From contig JAPOYS010000148.1 of the NCBI GenBank assembly GCA_026706455.1, positions 55,330 to 119,329 of the forward strand: a stretch of DNA of 64,000 nt. The letters run 5' to 3'. Position 1 is the stretch's first letter; each line of letters begins with the position of its first letter. This document shows positions 55,264 through 62,835 of the stretch, piece by piece. The notes under the pieces are model-generated. The model ran no database searches. It saw nothing but the letters and a program-made list of their open reading frames with translations, and was not told where the DNA came from. The DNA is from Chloroflexota bacterium. GTDB lineage: Bacteria; Chloroflexota; Anaerolineae; Aggregatilineales; Phototrophicaceae. The translations under genes and the position numbers were made by a program.

Positions 55264-56499
55264 ATGAGCGAAGACAGACAGACATCCGGCGCATTTCCTG
55301 GGCGGCTGCCGCTGGAGAAGCCAACAGATCGGCCGCTGAGCGCCGCCATGCACCGGCTCTACGATATGTGGACGCCGCGGCAGGATGCGGGCAACCCCTT
55401 CTACACCGTCTTCAAGTATTCTCGCGTGACGGGCATCGGCCTGGATGAATCCGAATTGTCAGTCTCGCGGCGCGACCCATCCAAGGTGCTCAAAATCGGT
55501 GACACCTATTATGTCTGGTATACGCGCAGAGCGACAGAGCGGATGCCAGTCGGGCGCTTCAATATCGACCAGGGCGATGATGAGACGCCGGTAGTCGATT
55601 GGGATCTGGCCGATATCTTTTACGCGACTTCTAAAAATGGCTTCCATTGGGAAGAGCAGGGCCTTGCCGTTCCACGCGCGCCCAAAGGAAACTACGGCGA
55701 TCGCTCGCTGTCGACGCCCGATATTCTGGTCTACGGCGGGCGCTATTATCTCTACTATCAGTGCTTCACGACGATGTGGCGCCAGAACGACTGCGTCAAT
55801 GTCAGCATGGCGTATTCGGATTCGCCCGACGGTCCCTGGACCCGGCTTGAGCGCCCAGTGGTTCATCAGGGCGCCGACGGCGACTGGGACAGTTGCGCCA
55901 TTCACGATCCGTATCCGCTGGTGTACAAGGGAAAGATCTGGGTCTACTACAAAGCCTCGCCGGTGGACAAAGCGCCGGGCAATCTCCGGCTCGCGCAAGG
56001 CGTCGCCATCGCCGAGCATCCCGAAGGACCCTACATCAAGTCGGCGCTTAATCCGGTGACGAACTCGGGTCATGAGACCATGCTCTGGCCCTACGAGGAC
56101 GGCATTGCCGCGCTACTGATCCAGGACGGGCCCGAAAAGGACACGATTCAATTCGCGCCGGACGGACTCAATTTCGAGCCCAAGGCGCACGTACAGATGT
56201 CGCCGCACGCGCCGGGTCCGTTTTGCCCGGACGCCTTCGCCGACAATGGCGATGGGCGCGGCATCACCTGGGGACTCAGCCACATCATCCCGCAGACGCC
56301 AAATACGAACAAGGGCTTGTACATTGTTCGCTTCGACTGCGCCCTGTCGCGCGATGCCGAGCGCCCCGATTTCAAGGGCAGCAACCTGCACTGGCATGAG
56401 GCATCCTGGTTCCAGCCAATCGTCCGCCTGTCCGACGAGTGGCGGGCGCGCATCATCGCGGAGCAAGCCAATTTCGACCGCCCGACTATCGGCACCTAA
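55264..56499 (+). CDS. GH117-type glycoside hydrolase, single domain
   Basis: 411 residues with the same blocks as the tandem protein: SRRDPSKV (D71), YYVWYTRR, GDRSLSTPD, CAIHDPYPLV (D215), NSGHET (H270/E271) and GPEKDT. It begins with the family's RPLSAAMHRLYDMW segment and has no signal peptide. It differs from both copies of the tandem protein in the loop after WYTRR and in having CAIHDP in place of WDSHKxHDP's SHK, so its specificity may differ. Strong ribosome binding site AGGAGGA four bases before the ATG. Known GH117 enzymes release 3,6-anhydro-L-galactose. Confidence 0.85.
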   Translation: MSEDRQTSGAFPGRLPLEKPTDRPLSAAMHRLYDMWTPRQDAGNPFYTVFKYSRVTGIGLDESELSVSRRDPSKVLKIGDTYYVWYTRRATERMPVGRFNIDQGDDETPVVDWDLADIFYATSKNGFHWEEQGLAVPRAPKGNYGDRSLSTPDILVYGGRYYLYYQCFTTMWRQNDCVNVSMAYSDSPDGPWTRLERPVVHQGADGDWDSCAIHDPYPLVYKGKIWVYYKASPVDKAPGNLRLAQGVAIAEHPEGPYIKSALNPVTNSGHETMLWPYEDGIAALLIQDGPEKDTIQFAPDGLNFEPKAHVQMSPHAPGPFCPDAFADNGDGRGITWGLSHIIPQTPNTNKGLYIVRFDCALSRDAERPDFKGSNLHWHEASWFQPIVRLSDEWRARIIAEQANFDRPTIGT

Positions 56500-56519
56500 A
56501 AGCGGGCGACAGATTCGGC

Positions 56520-57290
56520 TCAGCGTCCCATCCAGCCGCCGTCGACGACCAGGATTTCGCCGTTGACGAAGTCGGAGGCGGCCGAAGCCAGGAAGACCGC
56601 CGGTCCTTTGAAATCATCGGGGTGGCCCCAGCGCCCGGCTGGTATGCGCTCGAGGATGGAGCGGTAGCGCTGCGGGTCGTTCTGCAGCGCTTCGGTGACA
56701 TCCGTGCGCACGTAGCCCGGCGCGATGGCGTTGACTTGCACGCCGCGTCCCGCCCATTCATTGGCGAGCGCCTTGGTCAATTGACCCAAGCCGCCCTTGC
56801 TCGCCGCGTAACCGGGCACGGTGATGCCGCCTTGAAAAGTCAACAGCGAGGCGGTGAAGATGATTTTGCCGCGGCCGCGCGCGAGCATTGGCGCGCCCAG
56901 TTCGCGACTGAGGATGAACTGCGCGTTGAGATTGGTCTCGATGATCCGGTCCCAATATTCATCAGGATGGCTCTCGGCTGGTTCGCGCAGCACTGTGCCG
57001 GCGTTGTTGATCAGAATATCGATGACTGGATGACGCGCCTTCACCTCGCTGATGAATCGGTACAGGCCCGAACGATCGGAGAAGTCACAGCGATAGCCAG
57101 TGAAGGAGCGCCCGAGCGCCCTGACCTCAGTCTCGATGGCGCTGCCCGCAGCCTCCAGGTTGGCGCTCACGGCGATGATGTCGGCGCCGGCTTCAGCTAA
57201 GCCAAGCGCCATCGCCTTGCCGATGCCGCGGCGCGCGCCGGTGACGAGCGCCGTCTTGCCGTCCAGCCTGAATAATTCCGAAACTTTCAT
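56520..57290 (-). CDS. SDR-family dehydrogenase (KduD-like)
   Basis: 256 residues, classical SDR. NAD(P)-binding TGARRGIGKA, then NNAGT, the catalytic Tyr-Lys in YAASKGG, and the PGYVRTDVTE and DGGWMGR segments typical of gluconate 5-dehydrogenase/KduD-type enzymes, which act on keto-deoxy sugars. The ATG follows the alcohol dehydrogenase stop directly (TAGATG), with GGAG just upstream, so translation is coupled. It is the last gene of the permease-gntR-adh-sdr strand. Confidence 0.9.
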   Translation of the reverse strand: MKVSELFRLDGKTALVTGARRGIGKAMALGLAEAGADIIAVSANLEAAGSAIETEVRALGRSFTGYRCDFSDRSGLYRFISEVKARHPVIDILINNAGTVLREPAESHPDEYWDRIIETNLNAQFILSRELGAPMLARGRGKIIFTASLLTFQGGITVPGYAASKGGLGQLTKALANEWAGRGVQVNAIAPGYVRTDVTEALQNDPQRYRSILERIPAGRWGHPDDFKGPAVFLASAASDFVNGEILVVDGGWMGR

Positions 57291-58307
57291 CTAGATCTCC
57301 AGCAGAATCTTCATCACTTTGCCGCCTTTTTCCATATCTTCAAAGCCGGAAGGCAGCGCGCTCAAGGGCCGAACATCGGTGATCAGCTCATCCAGGGGCA
57401 GATCGCCGGCGGCCGCCAAGTCGATGGCGTCGGCGAAATCCTGCGGCTCGTAGACGCGCACGCCCTGCAAGCGCAGCTCGCGCCAGAAAAACCGGAACAG
57501 GTCAACCTCCGGCTTGCGGGCGAAGATGGCAACGATCACCGCCAGCCCGCGCGTACGCAGCAATTCCGTCATGACGGCGGCGCCCGCCTGGGAACCCGAC
57601 ACTTCGAATACAATGTCGGCGCCCGCTCCCCGCGTCCGTTGCATGACCAGCTGGATCAGATCGGCCTCACTAGGATTTACCGCCTCGAAACCAAGATCTT
57701 GGGCTAGCTCGACGCGATAGGGGTTGATCTCGGAGACGATGACGTCGGCGCCGGCTTGCCGCGCCACCAAAGCCACCAGAATGCCAATCGGTCCGCCGCC
57801 CAATACAACCACCTTGTCGCCGGGCTGAACCTCAGCCAGTCGCACATCATGACAGGCGACAGCCAGGGGTTCAATCAAGGCGCCGTGCTTAAGCGACAGG
57901 TTTGCTGGCACACGATGCAAGGTATAGGCTGGCACGGTCCAATAGCTTTGAAACGCGCCGGGCGTATCAATGCCAAGGAAGTTCAGGTTGTGGCAGATAT
58001 GATTGTGCCCGGCGGCGCAGGCCGGGCATTCGTTGCAGGGCGCCAGCGGCAAGACAACAACATGATCGCCAATTTCAAAGTCCTCGACGCCGGCGCCAAG
58101 CTCGTGTATCGTGGCTGACATTTCATGCCCCATGACCAAAGGCATTTGCACGCGCGCGTCCATGGCGCCGTGGTAGATGTGCAGATCAGTGCCGCAGATG
58201 CCGCAATGCGACACCTTCAGCTGCGCCTCGCCAGGGGCGGGGTCGACCGCATCGCCGGCGCCCAATCGAATCCTTCGGTCGCCTTCGTAATAGGCTGCTT
58301 GTGCCAT
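57291..58307 (-). CDS. Zinc-dependent alcohol/polyol dehydrogenase (MDR family)
   Basis: 338 residues. Catalytic zinc ligands sit in SHCGICGTDLH and GHEMSATIHELG, the structural zinc loop is CNECPACAAGHNHIC, and the cofactor site is VVLGGGPIGILVALVA. The pattern is that of threonine/sorbitol/galactitol-type dehydrogenases. GAGG lies nine bases before the ATG. The 107-base gap to gntR contains a TTGACG hexamer but only a poor -10, and a partial AACTG/CAGTT inverted repeat (58341-58356 region). Its substrate is probably a sugar or sugar acid from this locus. Confidence 0.9.
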   Translation of the reverse strand: MAQAAYYEGDRRIRLGAGDAVDPAPGEAQLKVSHCGICGTDLHIYHGAMDARVQMPLVMGHEMSATIHELGAGVEDFEIGDHVVVLPLAPCNECPACAAGHNHICHNLNFLGIDTPGAFQSYWTVPAYTLHRVPANLSLKHGALIEPLAVACHDVRLAEVQPGDKVVVLGGGPIGILVALVARQAGADVIVSEINPYRVELAQDLGFEAVNPSEADLIQLVMQRTRGAGADIVFEVSGSQAGAAVMTELLRTRGLAVIVAIFARKPEVDLFRFFWRELRLQGVRVYEPQDFADAIDLAAAGDLPLDELITDVRPLSALPSGFEDMEKGGKVMKILLEI

Positions 58308-58414
58308 TGGTGGTTTCCTCGCCTTATTCGATTGCGCAGTCGATCGTCAACTGGTAGACAGTTCGCTCCCTAGCCTACCTGCTGAGCCTTTGCGCGCGGC
58401 GCCTGACATAGGCT

Positions 58415-59023
58415 TTACTGAATATTAGTCGACAGGGCTTCTATCGCCGCGCGTTTGTCATCAGCGCGGATCGCGTCCAGGATCCGTTTGTGCTCGCGGT
58501 AGCTCTCCATGATGTCGTCCAGGCGATTGTATTGCATCATCATGCGCATGGCTATTGGCTGCCACAAGGTGAATAGATCCTTGTCATCATGGCTTTGGAT
58601 GATCGCCTGATGGAAGCGCAGATCGTGGTCGGTCAGCGATTTCAGATCGTTCGCCACGCAGGCCGCCTTGATCTCGCGCAGGATCTCGTCCCAGACTTCG
58701 ATGTCATCGTCGGTGACGCGCTCGAAAATACTGTTGAGGACGAATACCTCGATCGTCCGCCTCAATTGCACGACGAGCGGACGCACCTCGTCGCTTGGGT
58801 TCTCGGCCACGCGGACGCCCTTATTCGGCTCCAGCACCAGCAAGCCTTGCTGCGTCAATTGACGAAAAGCCTCGCGAACGGGACCGCGACTGACGCCGAA
58901 ACGTTTCGAGAGGTCAACCTCGCGCAGCGGGTCGCCCGGCTTCAGTTGGCGGGCGAGGATGTCCTGCCGCAAACGGGCGGCGATCTGCTCCGGCAGCGTG
59001 CGAAAAATCTCAAATTCCGGCAT
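58415..59023 (-). CDS. GntR-family transcriptional regulator, FCD domain
   Basis: About 202 residues from the ATG at 59023; a TTG at 59062 would add 13. N-terminal winged helix: LRQDILARQLKPGDPLREVD and SKRFGVSRGPVREAFRQLTQ. The C-terminal FCD domain is all-helical with the metal-type residues in DLRFHQAI and REHKRI. FCD regulators of sugar-acid catabolism usually bind short inverted repeats with GT/AC half-sites; the ATTGT-NN-ACAAT repeats in this locus fit. It is encoded within the transporter/dehydrogenase strand, so it is likely the local, ligand-responsive regulator. Confidence 0.9.
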   Translation of the reverse strand: MPEFEIFRTLPEQIAARLRQDILARQLKPGDPLREVDLSKRFGVSRGPVREAFRQLTQQGLLVLEPNKGVRVAENPSDEVRPLVVQLRRTIEVFVLNSIFERVTDDDIEVWDEILREIKAACVANDLKSLTDHDLRFHQAIIQSHDDKDLFTLWQPIAMRMMMQYNRLDDIMESYREHKRILDAIRADDKRAAIEALSTNIQ

Positions 59024-59118
59024 CGTCACAAATCCGTCCCGCTTTTCGTCGCCCTCGCGCAATGAACAGACATAGGCCTGCGTTCGTTAATTCCCGCTGT
59101 GGATAAGCGCACGACGAC

Positions 59119-60264
59119 TTACTGCTTGTATGGATCGGCCGCGTCGCGCAAACCATCGCCCAAGAAGTTGAAGGCGAGCACCGTGACGATTACAAATAGA
59201 CCGGGAATGAGCAGCCAGGGGCTTTGACTGAGGCTGCGGATATTCTGGGCATCCTGGAGCAGCACGCCCCAGCTGACCGCCGGCGGGCGGATGCCAATTT
59301 GCAGGAAGCTCAAGGCCGTCTCCGCCAAGATCATGCCGGGCACCGACAGGCTGAGCACAACAATCAAAAAGCTGGCGAAGGATGGCAGCAGATGCTTGAC
59401 GATGATGTTCATATCGCCCATGTTGGAAATACGCGCCGCCATGACGAAGTCGGCCTCGCGCAATTCAAGCAGCTTGCCGCGAACGGCGCGCGCCAACTGC
59501 GGCCAATTCACAACCGCCAGGACGATCGTAAAGCCGAAGTAGACTTGGACGGAACTCCATTCCGGCGGGAAAGCAGCAGCCAGCGCCATCATCAAGGGAA
59601 TCTGCGGGATCGAAACCAGAAACTCGATGACGCGCTGCACAACGATGTCAACCGAGCCGCCGAAGTAACCAGAAATCCCGCCAAACAGGCAACCGAGACA
59701 GAAGCTGCTGACCATGCCCAGAAAGCCGATCGATAATGAAATGCGCGACGCGTGCATCGTGCGCGAGAACAAATCGCGCCCCAGTTCATCGCTGCCAAAC
59801 GGGAAGAAGACTGCCGGCTCATCCACGCCAACCAGGTGAATATCGGTCTCGATCAGTCCCAGCAGCTTATACGGCAAGCCGCGGACAAAGAAACGCAGCG
59901 GATAACGGCGCGACGTATCATCTGTATAGTTGCGTTTCAGCGTATCCATATCCAGCTCTTGCGTCATGTCGTAGATGAAGGGCTGCAAATGAAAATTGCC
60001 TTCGGCGTCAAGGAATCGAATCGTGTTCGGCGGCGCTTTCGCATATTTGACGTGACGCTTGTGATGATCGTTGACCGAGTAGAATTCAGGAAAGATCGCC
60101 ATCGAATAGAGAAAGATAATGACCAGCGCCGAGACCATCGCCAGCCGGTGACGGCGAAACTTGCGCCAAATCAACTGCCATTGCGACGCCAGGTAATAGC
60201 TCTCGTCATACTGGACGGCTTGTTTCACGGGGCTAAACCGGCGGCTAGCCAGGCGGCGCAGCAT
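59119..60264 (-). CDS. ABC transporter permease, DppC/OppC type
   Basis: 381 residues. One helix near residue 45 is followed by a long outer segment (about 65-170), then the permease core with ELGRDLFSRTMHASRISL and the EAA loop READFVMAARISNMGDMNII. Such proteins work as a pair with a DppB-type partner in importing peptides or oligosaccharides; the large outer insert occurs in several sugar-oligomer systems. It starts 12 bases after the partner's stop. The ATPase genes are not in the window. Confidence 0.9.
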   Translation of the reverse strand: MLRRLASRRFSPVKQAVQYDESYYLASQWQLIWRKFRRHRLAMVSALVIIFLYSMAIFPEFYSVNDHHKRHVKYAKAPPNTIRFLDAEGNFHLQPFIYDMTQELDMDTLKRNYTDDTSRRYPLRFFVRGLPYKLLGLIETDIHLVGVDEPAVFFPFGSDELGRDLFSRTMHASRISLSIGFLGMVSSFCLGCLFGGISGYFGGSVDIVVQRVIEFLVSIPQIPLMMALAAAFPPEWSSVQVYFGFTIVLAVVNWPQLARAVRGKLLELREADFVMAARISNMGDMNIIVKHLLPSFASFLIVVLSLSVPGMILAETALSFLQIGIRPPAVSWGVLLQDAQNIRSLSQSPWLLIPGLFVIVTVLAFNFLGDGLRDAADPYKQ

Positions 60265-60276
60265 ATCGCTTCCTCG

Positions 60277-61272
60277 TCAATTGGCTGTGCGTTCCATGCG
60301 AATGCGCGGATCGACCACCACCAGCAAGATGTCGGACACGGTCGTGCCGATGACGGTCAGTATCGTTACGAACATCAGCAGGGTAGCGCTAAGGAATGTG
60401 TCTTGGGTGATCAGCGCCCGCACCATCATCGGCCCCGCTGTTGGCAGCCCCAATACCCAAGCCGTGATGGTGCCGCTCGAAATCAGCGCCGGGAAGAGCC
60501 AAGCCAAGCCGCTGACGATAGGATTTAGCGCGACCCGCACCGGGTACTTGAAGAGCAGCTTCACTTCCCCCACGCCCTTGCTGCGCGCCGTTATCACATA
60601 TTGCTTGTTGAGTTCATCGAGCAGCGTGCCGCGCAGCACGCGAATCATCCCGGCAGTGCCGGCCGTGCCCACTACAATAATTGGTATCGGCAAATGGAGC
60701 ATCAGATCGCCGATCTTTGCCAAGTTCCAGGGCGCATCGAGATACTCGGGCGAAAACAGACCCGTGAGGTTGAGCCCGTATGATTTCCAGGCGATGTACA
60801 GCATGATGAGCGCCAGCATAAAATTAGGTATCGCCAAGCCGATGAAACCGACGAATGACACAATATAATCGACGAGCGAATACTGATGCGTCGCCGAATA
60901 GATGCCGATCGGAATGGCCACGGCGAAGGTGAAGACCGCGCTCAGGATCGCGATGGTGAATGTCAGCGCCAGCCGCTCGCCGATGATATCGCGCACGGGC
61001 TGCTGCCAGTCAAATGAAAAACCGAATTCCCCGCGCAATACTTGCCCGAACCATCTGAAATAGCGCAAGGTAGTCGGAAGGTCCAATCCGTATTGAGCGC
61101 GCAGCCTGTCGACTTCCTCGTCGCTCAGGTCTTGGCCCGCCTGCTCAAGCCGGCTGATGTAGGTGGAGAGATAATCGCCGGGCGGCAGCTCAATGATGAC
61201 AAATGTGACTATTGAGACCAGCCACAAAAGGAAGACCATATATACGAGACGCTGAAATACGTAACTCTTCAT
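60277..61272 (-). CDS. ABC transporter permease, DppB/OppB type
   Basis: 331 residues. The N-terminal helix is followed by the conserved outer loop (DEEVDRLRAQYGLDLP, RYFRWFGQVLRGEFGFSF) and the EAA loop around ELNKQYVITARSKGVGE. It is the first gene of the minus-strand unit dppB-dppC-gntR-adh-sdr and has a promoter overlapped by the putative GntR operator. With the substrate-binding protein on the other strand it should form one importer. Confidence 0.92.
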   Translation of the reverse strand: MKSYVFQRLVYMVFLLWLVSIVTFVIIELPPGDYLSTYISRLEQAGQDLSDEEVDRLRAQYGLDLPTTLRYFRWFGQVLRGEFGFSFDWQQPVRDIIGERLALTFTIAILSAVFTFAVAIPIGIYSATHQYSLVDYIVSFVGFIGLAIPNFMLALIMLYIAWKSYGLNLTGLFSPEYLDAPWNLAKIGDLMLHLPIPIIVVGTAGTAGMIRVLRGTLLDELNKQYVITARSKGVGEVKLLFKYPVRVALNPIVSGLAWLFPALISSGTITAWVLGLPTAGPMMVRALITQDTFLSATLLMFVTILTVIGTTVSDILLVVVDPRIRMERTAN

Positions 61273-61337
61273 TCACTAACGCTTCAGCAGCCTATTTTCA
61301 TAGGAAAATCCCGAATGAGGGCGGGGATGATTTCCCG

Positions 61338-61370
61338 ATTCTAGCGCCGGTCGTTTTCATTGTCAACAAT
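61338..61370 (-). promoter_or_regulatory. Promoter and overlapping operator for the permease operon
   Basis: On the minus strand: -35 TTGACA (61366-61361, consensus), 17-base spacer, -10 TAGAAT (61343-61338). The -35 lies inside the inverted repeat ATTGT-TG-ACAAT (61370-61359). A protein bound there would block the promoter. The start would be about 60 bases before the dppB ATG. The gap is shared with the divergent enolase-superfamily gene. Confidence 0.72.
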
Positions 61371-61522
61371 TTACACAATACAATCTTTTGTAATTCAAAG
61401 GCGCGTCGGTTATCATCTGCCAAGCTTGGCGAAGCTGCCCGGATGCTCGTCCGCACGCTCGCCCAGGCTGGATACTACCCGAGGACGCGGATTGTGACCA
61501 CAGGTACGGCGTCGATAGAACG

Positions 61523-62611
61523 GTGATAATCAAGGACCTTAGGACCCACCATTATCGCTTGCCTTTGACTCATCCCATGACGGATGCGTCTCATGGCGCC
61601 ATGACTCACTTTGAAGTGGTCCTGGTCCAGCTGCGCTCCGATTGCGGTTTGGCGGGAATTGGTTACACCTACACCATCGGCAGTGGCGGCGCGGCCATTC
61701 GTTCGCTCATTGCTTGTGATATGGCGTCGATGCTGCTGGGCGCCGATGCCAATCGCATTGAAGAGATTTGGGAGCGGATGTGGCGGCGCCTGCACTACAT
61801 TGGTCGGGGCGGATTGGTCGCCTTCGCCATGTCGGCGGTAGATATCGCTATGTGGGATCTGAAAGGGCAGCGCGAGAACCAGCCCTTGTGGAAATTGCTC
61901 GGCGGCCATTCGAGCCAGGCGCGCGCATACGCCGGCGGCATCGACTTGCAGCTGGGTCCCGACGAGTTGGTCGAGCAGACGCGCGACAACTTGCGGAAGG
62001 GCTTCCGCGCCATCAAGATCAAAGTTGGGCGCGACAAACTCTCGGAAGATGTCGCTCGCCTGCGCGCCGTGCGCGACTGTGTGGGACCCGATATGCCGCT
62101 GATGGTCGACGCCAATATGCGTTACACGGTCGAGCAAGCCATAAGGGCGGCGCGCAGTTTTCGCGACTACGACGTCTACTGGTTCGAAGAGCCAACGATT
62201 CCCGATGACTACAAAGGCATGGCGCGCATCGCGATCGAGGGAGGGCTGCCAATTGCGGCCGGCGAGAACCTGCATACGATCTATGAGTTTCGCCACACGA
62301 TCGAAGACGCCAAGATCGCCTTTCCCGAGCCTGACGTATCCAATATCGGCGGCATAACCAACTGGATGCGCGTGGCAAAACTGGCTTACGCGCACAATCT
62401 GCCAGTCACATCGCACGGCGTGCACGAACTGCATCTGCATTTGCTGGCTGCGGTTCCCAACGCCTCGCTGCTGGAGGTGCACAGCTTTGGCCTGGAACGC
62501 TTCATCACGAATCCGCCGAAGCTCAAGAATGGGATCATGCAAGCGCCGAACGCGCCCGGGCACGGCGTTCAATTCGATTGGGAGCGCCTGAGCGAGTTCG
62601 AGATAAAGTAG
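61523..62611 (+). CDS. Enolase-superfamily enzyme (mandelate racemase/muconate lactonizing group)
   Basis: 362 residues from a GTG start. It has the capping N-terminus and the barrel residues of the mandelate racemase subgroup: KIK (K165, K167 as base), metal ligands D196 (VDANMR), E222 (WFEEPT) and E248 (AAGENLH), and a His-Asp dyad H298 (TSHGV) and D271 (EPDVSNIGG). Enzymes of this type dehydrate or isomerise sugar acids; 3,6-anhydro-L-galactonate cycloisomerase is one member. Its place beside GH117 genes makes that reaction a candidate, not a conclusion. Confidence 0.88.
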   Translation: MIIKDLRTHHYRLPLTHPMTDASHGAMTHFEVVLVQLRSDCGLAGIGYTYTIGSGGAAIRSLIACDMASMLLGADANRIEEIWERMWRRLHYIGRGGLVAFAMSAVDIAMWDLKGQRENQPLWKLLGGHSSQARAYAGGIDLQLGPDELVEQTRDNLRKGFRAIKIKVGRDKLSEDVARLRAVRDCVGPDMPLMVDANMRYTVEQAIRAARSFRDYDVYWFEEPTIPDDYKGMARIAIEGGLPIAAGENLHTIYEFRHTIEDAKIAFPEPDVSNIGGITNWMRVAKLAYAHNLPVTSHGVHELHLHLLAAVPNASLLEVHSFGLERFITNPPKLKNGIMQAPNAPGHGVQFDWERLSEFEIK

Positions 62612-62649
62612 GCAATTGATGCAGAAGCGTGCTACAATATGGCGGACTG

Positions 62650-62661
62650 ATTGTCAACAAT
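62650..62661. promoter_or_regulatory. Putative GntR operator upstream of the binding-protein gene
   Basis: ATTGTCAACAAT, identical over 12 bases to the copy at 61359-61370. It lies 12 bases after one TACAAT (62633-62638) and 9 before another (62670-62675), so it would overlap a promoter or its start site, though I cannot settle on a good -35. Confidence 0.6.
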
Positions 62662-62773
62662 GGACAATTTACAATAGATTGGGCGCCGTTTGATGTTGCT
62701 TCGGCAGCAAGGCGACGCGGATTTGTTGGCGCCGACCGTCCAATTGCCGGCGCAGGAAAGTGAAGGGAGGTGC

Positions 62774-62812
62774 ATGGCCGAACGCCGAGGGTATAGGAAA
62801 ACACCGCGATGA
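62774..62812 (+). CDS. Possible 12-residue leader peptide
   Basis: ATG at 62774 with a very strong ribosome binding site (GGGAGG, about six bases upstream) opens MAERRGYRKTPR and a stop. The TGA stop at 62810 overlaps an ATG at 62809 (ATGA) that is in frame with the binding-protein gene. It could be a translated leader coupling to that gene, or the site could only be a relic of a longer leader. Four of 12 residues are Arg and one is Lys. Confidence 0.4.
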   Translation: MAERRGYRKTPR

Positions 62813-62835
62813 AAGTTCTAGAGAGGATTCTACCC

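Noticed and set aside
58335-58365. Fourth GntR operator before the zinc dehydrogenase gene
   Set aside because: The AACTG/CAGTT inverted repeat there shares only part of the ATTGT-NN-ACAAT pattern, so I did not count it as a site.
61475-62572. 365-codon minus-strand frame
   Set aside because: It is antisense to the enolase-superfamily gene, whose catalytic residues are all in place.
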